A DNA stretch of 8,366 nucleotides from assembly GCA_937888925.1 (NCBI GenBank), contig CALARM010000461.1:1-8366 (forward strand), read 5' to 3'. Below are positions 1 through 5,703 of the stretch, one piece after another. This DNA is from an uncultured Synergistia bacterium. Lineage in GTDB: Bacteria > Eremiobacterota > SpSt-956 > JAKJGF01. Under the pieces are notes generated by a model that saw only the letters and a list, made by a program, of their open reading frames with translations, was not told the DNA's origin and made no database searches. The position numbers were made by a program, and so were the translations under genes. Within the stretch, counting starts at the first letter, position 1; every line of letters begins with the position of its first letter.

Positions 1-725
1 GCATAGGTAAAACCGTAATAAGAAGAATAACTGGTAGATTGTCCGTCAAGCATTGCACTGATGTTGCCCAGATCGTCTCTGGCACCTTCTACATAGGCTC
101 CCAGGTCTTTAAGAGCTATGTTTACTCCGTCTTCAGGAGTTATAACTTCCACACCCTGAAGATTTTCCGGGCCTTTTGTAGGAGACGGAGAAGGCGAAGT
201 GGCGACATTTTCAGGTATTACCTGAAGTCTGACACTGGATATTAACATATCTACCTGGGGATTTAATGTTTCATACTCCAGGACAGGGATTACAGAATAT
301 ATGCTGTAAACCCTTTTGCCTTTTATAAGATGGATTTCTTCTACGTTAATTTCTCCTTCAGGTGAACTGAAATGACCTTTTATAAACAGACCTTTTTCTG
401 CTGCGAAACTATCGAGAGATTTTTCTGTTACATCTCCTTTTTCTGTGAGAATAAAATTGTAGGCACCGGAAAATAATCTCGGTATATCCTTAAAATTTGC
501 TTCTTCTTTACCTGGAAAATCCACATAATCTATTCTGAAATAATACCCCTTACCATTTATAGGACTGGCTACTATTATGGGGTCATAATCGATTTTTCTC
601 CAGCCCTGAGGTATCTGAAAGGTATAATAACCCTTACTGCTTTCTACTTCTTCTGCCACTGAAACAGAAGAGAGCAATATAAATAAAAGTAAAGTAATTG
701 CTACTGTTTTACTGCTGTAATTCAT
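1..725 (-). CDS. Secreted PsbP/MOG1-like domain protein, C-terminus cut by window edge
   Basis: The open frame runs 241 codons from the ATG at 725 to the window edge without a stop. Residues 1-24 form a typical signal peptide: Lys6, a hydrophobic core (VAITLLLFILL) and a likely cleavage after SVA24, so the protein is probably exported. Residues 31-169 resemble the PsbP/MOG1/DcrB-like fold, opening with the typical 'F-x-I-P-x-G-W' stretch (F36-W42) and continuing as alternating beta and helical segments ending near SSVRLQV. Residues 171-190 are a Pro/Ser-rich linker. A second region starts at about 191 and continues outside the window. The start overlaps the last 17 bases of the tubulin-like gene in another frame, which suggests translational coupling. 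The only Shine-Dalgarno-like string (751-756) is 25 bases upstream, too far for this ATG. Function is unknown; the fold call rests on motif memory only. Confidence 0.8.
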   Translation of the reverse strand, partial: MNYSSKTVAITLLLFILLSSVSVAEEVESSKGYYTFQIPQGWRKIDYDPIIVASPINGKGYYFRIDYVDFPGKEEANFKDIPRLFSGAYNFILTEKGDVTEKSLDSFAAEKGLFIKGHFSSPEGEINVEEIHLIKGKRVYSIYSVIPVLEYETLNPQVDMLISSVRLQVIPENVATSPSPSPTKGPENLQGVEVITPEDGVNIALKDLGAYVEGARDDLGNISAMLDGQSTSYSSYYGFTY

Positions 726-3504
726 CAATATAGGTTTTAATATCCCTGAGCTCCTTTTTTAAATGTTCCTTGTAGCCAGTTGACGGCTGTTCCATGGCTA
801 TTTTCAAATTATCATCATAATATTTCTGAAGTCCTGTTACTATGGAATTAACTCCTTCTGCAACCATTTTCTTTTCTATTCTGGTTGTAGTATCTCCTGT
901 GAGATCCTTTCTGGTTCCGTAGACAACAGCCGATTTTTCCCTGCCTTTTCCAAGCATAACAGGTTCACAGAGTTCATCTTCAAGTTTATAAACATAATTT
1001 GCCCCTGATTGTATAATGAAATTAAAGGCACATGCAAGGGCAAAGTTAAGAAGTCCCGTATCTTCTCCCGGTTCTATGGATGGGAATGATGAAAAATCTT
1101 CTGCTATATGAAGAGGTTTCGAAGCGCTTTCTCTCACCTGGTCATAGCTGTATCTGTAGTTCTGCATCTGGGAAATTGCAAAAAGAGGAAGTCCATGGAC
1201 TGTATTTAATATGGTTATCCTGTCTTTATCCCCTGTGGAAGATACATTGTCTTCTTCCGCACCGAAGGGTCTTCCTTTGAATTCCTGAACAACCATCGAT
1301 TTTTCTCTGTCTTCTACACCGAGAACTACTATCTGTTTGACATTACCTCCATGCTGAAGCATGGCGGGATTATAATTCCAGTAAGGTGCTGCTTTAAATA
1401 TGATATCATCTACCATTGAAGGAATATTGACTTTATCTTTATTGGCGGCAATAAAATTATCTATCGATTGCCCTAAAACCAGTCTGAATCTTTCCTTCGC
1501 ATATTCCATAACTTTCCCTATTATTTCATCAATAGATAAATTTTCAAAACTTATCAGAGGGCCGTATTGAGAAAGAAAAGTGGCTTTTTCTTTGGCAACA
1601 TCTTTTATATATTCATCGTAAAGAGCCACTATACCGTTGTCTTCTATAATACTTGAAACAAGTACACCTTTTCTTTCTTTTATTGAAAGCTGGTTTTTAT
1701 ATTTTGCTCTTATATCCTGACAGACCATATCTAGCTGGTTCTTTACTTTATCTATTCTGCCTCTGATTTGAGATATGCCACTCTGGAGATTTGAATAAAT
1801 CGTTATAGCTATAGCTCTTCTTCTTTCATCTATTATACTGTTCAGAAGAGCCTGAACGCCTCTTACAAGGCTATCACGGCTATCTCTTATTCTTCCTTTT
1901 TTACCTATGAGATTCCAGCTTTTTATAACAGTTTCCAGCTCATTCTGGCCGTTACGTATTTTTGATCTGAGCTGTTCAACCTGCATGTCAAGAGATTGCT
2001 TTTCCTGTTTCATCATTTCCGTATAACGCTCAAAATCACCTTTTAAGTGTTCAAGACACCTGCAGGCAACTTCCACTCCAAGAGCAGGATCATTTAAAAT
2101 TCTTATAATTTCTTCGTTCAGGGCATTGAGACTCATTTCTGAAATCCCGGTCTCATTTGTTTTCATTATTGCTTCAATCTGTGACATTGCCTGTGTTTCA
2201 TAATATTGCCCGTCATTTAAGATCTTCTGACCAAGTTCCTTATCACTTATCTCATCATATCTGTTCGGGCTTATAATAATATTAATCCTGGAACCGTCAG
2301 GTTTCAGAATAATCCTGTCTATAAGCTGATCGGAATTTTCCTCGTCAAGCTGGTTTTTATTTATAAAAGTGTCTGCAAGGTTATCACTCTGTTTTAACCA
2401 GTCTTTATCCTTCATGAGAAGATTCTCTATTATATCCTGACCCAGTTTGAAAGCATTTATCTTTAAAATTCTTTCCGTAGGATATTCAATGGCAGATGTT
2501 CCAAGACCGCTGTAAGCAGTATTTTTTCCCTGCTCATAATTTGTAAGGACAGGTTTTATATTATCAAATGGACTGGCAAGACTTTTACCTACCTGTGTTC
2601 CTATCATGAGAAAAGCTGCATCGCTGATCATTTCGGTGACTTCTTCAATATCTGCCAGTTTTCTGCCGTTTGCATTTATAGAATCTACAAGATAACATAT
2701 ATCAAAAGGTTTTTCTTTTGTCGTAACAGGAGGCAGAGACGGATAATGGCAGGAAAAGGTGGTTTTCTTATCCATAAAATAATCCAGTTCTTTCAATGCC
2801 GCATAGGCATTTGCTTCCATACCTACAGGTCTTGTACCGCTTGTCCATGCTCCTGCCATGACCATGATACCTGTAGAATTTATTTTTGATACTCCTGCAT
2901 TCAGACATGCCTGTCTTGCAAGATAGGCAATATCCAGAAATGTTCCGCTTCCTGTTCCTCCGCATACGGAACAGACTATATATACATCTATTACATCATT
3001 TCTTGTAAGTTCAAATCCCAGATCCTTCATACGTTTTTCATTCCCTATCTGGGTAACCTGATTTAGAGCCTGAGCTATGGCTGAAATTATAATCTGGCAG
3101 TTCCAGAAGACAGAAAGCCTTCCTGAAGTTCTTATCTGTCCTGCTCCGTCTTTTATATCACTGGGAGTAAAATCTTTTGGTATCCATTTACCTATAAGAG
3201 GCTGTGCTCCTCCCGGATGAGCTTCCCGGATTATAGCAGCAGCATTCTTTACTGTGAGATGGAAAAATTCGTTCGGTTCCATCTCTGCAGCGGTCATAGA
3301 GCCTATAACTTCATCAGTATCACAATCAAACACAAGATATTTTATTACAGGGAGTTCTCCCAGTCCATTTTTCTGCATCAATCGTTTAAGTTTTACTACA
3401 GCACGGTGACCTGTGCCTCCAAGACCTATAACTAATGTTGGTATGAATTTTTTAGCCATTTTTTTATGTGGAGTTTTAAGTCGGAACACTTTAAAACCTG
3501 CCAC
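709..3504 (-). CDS. Large tubulin/FtsZ-like GTPase (Tubulin_2 family)
   Basis: This 931-residue protein (counted from the GTG at 3504) belongs to the bacterial tubulin-like family of Pfam type Tubulin_2. A beta strand leads into GLGGTGHR (27-34), the N-terminal nucleotide-binding loop, followed by FDCDT (59-63). Next come GAGQIRTSGRLS (120-131) and the tubulin/FtsZ signature loop GGTGSGT (182-188), which contacts nucleotide phosphates. Residues about 480-620 are rich in charged heptads and look coiled-coil. A mixed domain follows, and the end is an amphipathic helix. There is no signal peptide or membrane span. At over 900 residues it is about twice the size of FtsZ, as in the large family members. 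The GTG start is chosen because a strong AAAGGAGG lies five bases upstream; the TTG at 3507 is too close to that site, and the ATG at 3459 (MAKKF) has none. Its job is undetermined; assembly or membrane remodelling is only proposed for relatives. A secreted-protein gene follows with a 17-base overlap. Confidence 0.9.
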   Translation of the reverse strand: MAGFKVFRLKTPHKKMAKKFIPTLVIGLGGTGHRAVVKLKRLMQKNGLGELPVIKYLVFDCDTDEVIGSMTAAEMEPNEFFHLTVKNAAAIIREAHPGGAQPLIGKWIPKDFTPSDIKDGAGQIRTSGRLSVFWNCQIIISAIAQALNQVTQIGNEKRMKDLGFELTRNDVIDVYIVCSVCGGTGSGTFLDIAYLARQACLNAGVSKINSTGIMVMAGAWTSGTRPVGMEANAYAALKELDYFMDKKTTFSCHYPSLPPVTTKEKPFDICYLVDSINANGRKLADIEEVTEMISDAAFLMIGTQVGKSLASPFDNIKPVLTNYEQGKNTAYSGLGTSAIEYPTERILKINAFKLGQDIIENLLMKDKDWLKQSDNLADTFINKNQLDEENSDQLIDRIILKPDGSRINIIISPNRYDEISDKELGQKILNDGQYYETQAMSQIEAIMKTNETGISEMSLNALNEEIIRILNDPALGVEVACRCLEHLKGDFERYTEMMKQEKQSLDMQVEQLRSKIRNGQNELETVIKSWNLIGKKGRIRDSRDSLVRGVQALLNSIIDERRRAIAITIYSNLQSGISQIRGRIDKVKNQLDMVCQDIRAKYKNQLSIKERKGVLVSSIIEDNGIVALYDEYIKDVAKEKATFLSQYGPLISFENLSIDEIIGKVMEYAKERFRLVLGQSIDNFIAANKDKVNIPSMVDDIIFKAAPYWNYNPAMLQHGGNVKQIVVLGVEDREKSMVVQEFKGRPFGAEEDNVSSTGDKDRITILNTVHGLPLFAISQMQNYRYSYDQVRESASKPLHIAEDFSSFPSIEPGEDTGLLNFALACAFNFIIQSGANYVYKLEDELCEPVMLGKGREKSAVVYGTRKDLTGDTTTRIEKKMVAEGVNSIVTGLQKYYDDNLKIAMEQPSTGYKEHLKKELRDIKTYIDELQQ

Positions 3505-3509
3505 CAAAA

Positions 3510-3517
3510 CCTCCTTT
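3510..3517 (-). promoter_or_regulatory. Strong ribosome binding site deciding the GTG start
   Basis: The minus strand reads AAAGGAGG here, a near-perfect anti-16S match, five bases before GTG at 3504-3502. This is the basis for preferring GTG over the adjacent TTG (3507) and the downstream ATG (3459) of the tubulin-like gene. Confidence 0.8.
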
Positions 3518-3534
3518 CGGAAACTCGTGATAGG

Positions 3535-3569
3535 TCACGCATTACGCGTCATGCGTGACGCGTCACGAT
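3535..3569. repeat. Five-unit degenerate heptamer array with nested palindromes
   Basis: Five consecutive 7-bp units begin at 3535 (TCACGCA), 3542 (TTACGCG), 3549 (TCATGCG), 3556 (TGACGCG) and 3563 (TCACGAT), around a consensus TCACGCG. A reversed unit, CGTGATA, lies just before at 3526. The array contains a perfect 14-bp palindrome at 3554-3567 and an alternative perfect 8-bp stem (3544-3551 with 3556-3563) closed by a TGCG loop. It is strikingly GC-rich against its AT-rich surroundings. It lies between divergent genes and, if the minus promoter proposed here is right, in the 5' leader of the tubulin-like mRNA. It could be an operator, an RNA hairpin or a dispersed heptamer repeat. Confidence 0.75.
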
Positions 3570-3575
3570 TTTATA

Positions 3576-3604
3576 ATTCTATGTAAGATTTATATTCCCT
3601 CCAA
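3576..3604 (-). promoter_or_regulatory. Candidate sigma70-like promoter for the tubulin-like gene pair
   Basis: On the minus strand, TTGGAG (3604-3599, three of six consensus bases) is followed after exactly 17 bases by TAGAAT (3581-3576, five of six). Transcription would start near 3569, giving a leader of about 65 nt that includes the heptamer array. The -35 box is weak, so this is a moderate guess. It overlaps the promoter of the divergent gene. Confidence 0.4.
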
Positions 3605-3607
3605 ATA

Positions 3608-3616
3608 TGATATAAT
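3608..3616 (+). promoter_or_regulatory. Extended -10 promoter, probably giving a leaderless mRNA
   Basis: TGATATAAT is a perfect extended -10 element (TGn plus TATAAT at 3611-3616). No good -35 box lies 17 bases upstream, which is usual for extended -10 promoters. The expected start point, about seven bases after the box, coincides with the ATG at 3623, leaving no room for a ribosome binding site. The same 13 bases (3605-3617) recur on the minus strand upstream of the TerB-like gene. Confidence 0.6.
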
Positions 3617-3622
3617 ATCTTT

Positions 3623-4564
3623 ATGGTTACAAAGGAAGAACTTTTTGAAAAACTTGCCCGTTGTTATGAAAAACTTTCTCTTTTATTTGAAAAGAATAAA
3701 AAAAACTTCTGCGGTTCCTGTCATAGCTGCTGTACCTATGCTCTTACTCATGGAGTATGTGAGATAGAATATCAATATATAGACCTCTATCTTGAGAAAC
3801 ATAAAAGAGCAGGTGAGGGAAGGACATTCAGAGACTACATAAATAAAAAAAGAGGCATAGACGGCCAGCTTATATATACAGGCTGTCCCCTTTATCATGA
3901 CACTGGATGTTCTATTTACCCCGTAAGACCTTATTCCTGCAGAACCTATGGTTTATATGGCAGAATTCCTGTTCCTCCATTCTGTGCTTTCAGAGATTTT
4001 ATAATTATATATAACGGGAAAGATTTTTATAATACAGTGCCTCTGGCTGCAGAGTTTTTTGAAATCAAGAGTTTTTATGATATTCTTATAACAGATAATC
4101 TGGTAGAAAAGGCAGAAAAATATTATAACTTTGCTCTTCATTTATATTACAGAGGAAATATAGATGAAGCTGAAAAATATCTCATAAGTGCTTTAGAAAC
4201 TGATCCTTACCACAGTCAGGCATGGTATCAGTTAGCCCTCATATATTATGATAGAGGCAATATCTTTGAAGCCTCAAAACTTACGGAAAAAGCACTGTCA
4301 CTGGATCCGGATAATCTTACTATAAAGTTAAAGCTGGGATTGTTTCTTACGAGGTTGAATGAGAATGTTACGGCAAAAAATATATTCCTCCAGATTTTAG
4401 AAAAAGAGCCTTTAAATAAAATGGTTCTTATTGCACTGGCGCATATTTCTTTAATTTCCGGTAATTGTGAAGATGCCAGGCTATACTGTATTAAAGCCCT
4501 TGAAGTGGATCCTCACCTGGAAATGGCCCTTCTTATGCTGAAAAACCTCTCCCGTGAAAAATGA
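3623..4564 (+). CDS. CxxCxxCC (YkgJ-type) metal-binding domain fused to TPR repeats
   Basis: This 313-residue cytosolic protein begins with a short helix. The CxxCxxCC cluster C30-x2-C33-x2-C36-C37 follows, then C88-P, C96 and the IYPVRPYSCRTYG stretch (98-110, Cys106), with Cys121 as a possible extra ligand. This is the pattern of the YkgJ/UPF0153-type putative Zn- or Fe-chelating family, whose biochemical role is poorly defined. About 167-305 are four consecutive 34-residue TPRs, a protein-binding scaffold, each closing with a helix ending like 'AL-x-x-DP'. Typical family members are shorter and lack TPRs, so this is an unusual fusion. The ATG at 3623 is taken as the start although no Shine-Dalgarno precedes it, because a consensus -10 lies seven bases upstream (leaderless). 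The gene is monocistronic, divergent from the tubulin-like gene and convergent with the TerB-like gene. Metal binding is inferred from the cysteines; the reaction and partner are unknown. Confidence 0.88.
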   Translation: MVTKEELFEKLARCYEKLSLLFEKNKKNFCGSCHSCCTYALTHGVCEIEYQYIDLYLEKHKRAGEGRTFRDYINKKRGIDGQLIYTGCPLYHDTGCSIYPVRPYSCRTYGLYGRIPVPPFCAFRDFIIIYNGKDFYNTVPLAAEFFEIKSFYDILITDNLVEKAEKYYNFALHLYYRGNIDEAEKYLISALETDPYHSQAWYQLALIYYDRGNIFEASKLTEKALSLDPDNLTIKLKLGLFLTRLNENVTAKNIFLQILEKEPLNKMVLIALAHISLISGNCEDARLYCIKALEVDPHLEMALLMLKNLSREK

Positions 4565-4605
4565 AAAGTGAATAGAATAAGATTTAATTACTTTTCACTT
4601 TTCAC
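4554..4605. terminator. Bidirectional AT-rich hairpin between convergent genes
   Basis: Bases 4554-4571 pair with 4588-4605 over 18 positions, with one A-C mismatch and one G-U wobble on the plus-strand RNA, around a 16-base loop. The 5' arm overlaps the end and TGA stop of the CxxCxxCC gene. The 3' arm abuts the stop codon of the TerB-like gene. The stem is nearly all A-T with no clear U-tract, so it is not a classic intrinsic terminator. Its position between converging genes still makes shared 3'-end formation likely. The arms are themselves heptamer-like (GTGAAAA, ATGAAAA, GTGAATA). Confidence 0.55.
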
Positions 4606-5229
4606 TTATAAACCTAGCAATGGTTTTAAATACTCTTCAGTCTTCTTTATTATCCTGTCAGCTTCTTTATCGTCTATTCCAAGTAATTTTTTTGCTTCTT
4701 CAAGATACTTATATTCTTTTTCATCCCATTTACTTACCATGGCTGAAGCTGTAGCCATTCTCAATGTATTTCTCTTTGCCTGAGGAGTTTTTATCCACCG
4801 TACTATATTTTTTAATATCCTCGGTGTACTTACTTCTTTTTTTAATCTGCTTTTTGTACCGGAAGATATGTCTATTTTGTCTATATATTCTACCAAACAG
4901 GCTCTTTCTGCTTCATCAAGGACTCCGTCTGCCCAGGATATTCCTATCATAAGACTTATCATGTGTCTTGCTTCTTTTTCGTCCATATTGAATTCCATAC
5001 CGCAGCCTTCACAGGAAAGATTGTTTATATCAACATTTGCTCCGCAGACAATACAGTAAAAGTCGTCTGGTTTTAATTCTTGCTCCTTTTTTGTTGTTTT
5101 AATTTTTTTCATTATTTCTTTTTCTCTTTTTGCTTTCAGGGATTTGCCATCACCTTCTGATGTATCAAATTTCAAATCTATTCCCAATCCTATCAAATTC
5201 AGTACTTTTTTTGATATCTTTTTACTCAT
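4606..5229 (-). CDS. Zinc-ribbon plus TerB-like helical domain protein
   Basis: The product has 207 residues. Residues 1-50 are basic and helical, without a signal peptide. A zinc ribbon follows, C59-x2-C62-x10-C73-x2-C76. From about 85 to the end is an all-helical region resembling the TerB/DUF533 (tellurite-resistance TerB-like) fold. It has the typical ISWADGVLDEAERA motif (97-110), in which acidic residues follow 'A-D-G', and a second half containing WDEKEYKYLEEA. TerB-like domains are linked to metal sensing and stress responses, sometimes near the membrane. This protein is not TerB itself and need not confer tellurite resistance. A good AAGGTGG lies seven bases before the ATG. The gene converges on the CxxCxxCC-TPR gene and diverges from the kinase gene, whose product carries a ribbon with identical cysteine spacing. 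I am fairly sure of the ribbon and moderately sure of the TerB relation. Confidence 0.82.
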   Translation of the reverse strand: MSKKISKKVLNLIGLGIDLKFDTSEGDGKSLKAKREKEIMKKIKTTKKEQELKPDDFYCIVCGANVDINNLSCEGCGMEFNMDEKEARHMISLMIGISWADGVLDEAERACLVEYIDKIDISSGTKSRLKKEVSTPRILKNIVRWIKTPQAKRNTLRMATASAMVSKWDEKEYKYLEEAKKLLGIDDKEADRIIKKTEEYLKPLLGL

Positions 5230-5236
5230 ATAAACG

Positions 5237-5243
5237 CCACCTT
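5237..5243 (-). promoter_or_regulatory. Ribosome binding site of the TerB-like gene
   Basis: The minus strand reads AAGGTGG, seven bases upstream of the ATG at 5229. It supports that start. Confidence 0.65.
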
Positions 5244-5283
5244 AGATTTTATTTATCGTAACAGGAAAATATATAATTTAATT

Positions 5284-5304
5284 TTACGATTCACGACTTA
5301 TTAT
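5284..5304. repeat. Short heptamer cluster related to the 3535-3569 array
   Basis: Three adjacent 7-bp units read TTACGAT (5284), TCACGAC (5291) and TTATTAT (5298). The first two match the TTACG/TCACG units of the larger array near 3550. The cluster would lie at the start of the TerB-like transcript. It is short, so confidence is limited. Confidence 0.4.
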
Positions 5305-5308
5305 ATCA
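5300..5308 (-). promoter_or_regulatory. Extended -10 promoter for the TerB-like gene
   Basis: The minus strand reads TGATATAAT, a perfect extended -10, inside a 13-base string (5299-5311) identical to that upstream of the CxxCxxCC-TPR gene. No good -35 sits at the usual distance; TTGACT at 5318-5313 is only seven bases from the -10. The start point would be near 5293, giving a leader of about 64 nt with the AAGGTGG ribosome site. Confidence 0.5.
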
Positions 5309-5346
5309 TATAAGTCAAGATGGATTGCGTTTGAAAAATGGCAATC

Positions 5347-5367
5347 GTGAAGGGTGAATAGTGGATA
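5347..5367. repeat. Heptamer cluster of GTGAATA type
   Basis: Three consecutive units are GTGAAGG (5347), GTGAATA (5354) and GTGGATA (5361). The same family appears as GTGAAAA, ATGAAAA and GTGAATA in the hairpin at 4554-4574. The cluster lies in the middle of the non-coding stretch with no gene nearby that needs it. Confidence 0.5.
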
Positions 5368-5544
5368 AGTTTTTATTCTTCTAAAATATTACGATTTTGA
5401 TAAAAATGTTACATAAATTTAACTTTTCCTTAAATATCAGGAAAAGGAATTCACTTTATACTATCGAATATGCTATAGTTCTGTTTGATTTCATAACAGT
5501 GTATAATTACTATAGTTTTGCACTTTTTTAAAAGATTATAATTT

Positions 5545-5572
5545 CTTACATAGTTGAATAAAATTATGTAAG
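5545..5572. repeat. Perfect 8-bp inverted repeat with 12-base loop
   Basis: CTTACATA (5545-5552) is mirrored by TATGTAAG (5565-5572). It may be an operator for a dimeric regulator or a weak hairpin. It is about 90 bases upstream of the candidate kinase promoter. Confidence 0.4.
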
Positions 5573-5580
5573 GCTCAAAG

Positions 5581-5609
5581 AGCTATTAGTTAACTGCTAA
5601 TAGCTAATT
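5581..5609. repeat. GCTAATA-type heptamers forming a 9-bp inverted repeat
   Basis: AGCTATTAG (5581-5589) and CTAATAGCT (5597-5605) are perfect inverted arms around a 7-base loop. The same stretch reads as four 7-bp units: GCTATTA (5582), GTTAACT (5589), GCTAATA (5596) and GCTAATT (5603). It is a third heptamer family, unrelated in sequence to the TCACGCG and GTGAATA types. Confidence 0.55.
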
Positions 5610-5638
5610 AGCCCTGAATTTAAGAATTACAACTGTTT

Positions 5639-5667
5639 TTAAGAAGTCTGCAAAAGTAGACTATAAT
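5639..5667 (+). promoter_or_regulatory. Candidate promoter of the kinase gene
   Basis: A perfect TATAAT at 5662-5667 is preceded after 17 bases by TTAAGA (5639-5644, four of six consensus bases). Transcription would begin near 5674, giving a leader of about 30 nt that contains the ribosome binding site. The -10 is strong and the -35 weak. Confidence 0.5.
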
Positions 5668-5690
5668 AAAGAATAGAAACAACTTGGAAA

Positions 5691-5696
5691 AAGGTG
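5691..5696 (+). promoter_or_regulatory. Ribosome binding site of the kinase gene
   Basis: AAGGTG, preceded by further A residues, lies seven bases before the ATG at 5704. It supports this start, which also places the zinc-ribbon cysteines at the very N-terminus. Confidence 0.65.
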
Positions 5697-5703
5697 TATA
5701 TAA

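Larger units (their letters stand above)
5230..5703. other. 474-bp non-coding stretch between divergent genes
   Basis: No convincing gene is present. The stretch holds the leader and promoter of the TerB-like gene at its left, the leader and promoter of the kinase gene at its right, three heptamer clusters (5284-5304, 5347-5367, 5582-5609) and two inverted repeats (5545-5572, 5581-5605). Bases about 5400-5540 are very AT-rich and show CTATAGTT twice (near 5474 and 5511) plus another TATAAT at 5502-5507 without a matching -35. A 41-codon frame at 5406-5531 lacks a ribosome site and looks accidental. No tRNA, rRNA or known riboswitch shape was recognised. Confidence 0.6.

Noticed and set aside
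39..245. 68-codon plus-strand frame opposite the secreted-protein gene
   Set aside because: It lies antisense to a frame with a clear signal peptide and domain pattern, has an arginine-run composition typical of a shadow, and has no ribosome site.
1080..1280. Plus-strand frame inside the tubulin-like gene
   Set aside because: Antisense shadow of a well-supported 931-residue protein; no ribosome site and no recognisable motif.
709..3504. Cell-division gene ftsZ
   Set aside because: The protein is more than twice the FtsZ length, has a different signature (GGTGSGT) and a long coiled coil, and lacks ftsA or cell-wall gene neighbours.
3535..3569. CRISPR array or transposon end
   Set aside because: Units are 7 bp and directly adjacent, with no spacers, no cas genes, no transposase and no target duplication.
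3554..3575. Intrinsic terminator at the palindrome followed by ATTTT
   Set aside because: It lies between divergent genes where no transcript needs to end, and the T-run is short; an operator or leader fold fits better.
4568..5059. Several plus-strand frames opposite the TerB-like gene, rich in Ser, Leu and Phe
   Set aside because: Low-complexity mirror of the Lys/Glu-rich real protein; the minus frame has a ribosome site and a zinc ribbon.
4606..5229. Tellurite resistance gene terB
   Set aside because: Only the helical domain resembles TerB; the zinc ribbon and the lack of any terC/terD/terZ-type neighbour argue against naming it terB.
5406..5531. A 41-codon plus-strand frame beginning with ATG in the non-coding stretch
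   Set aside because: No ribosome binding site, very AT-rich composition, and the frame contains promoter-like TATAAT and repeat sequence; likely accidental.
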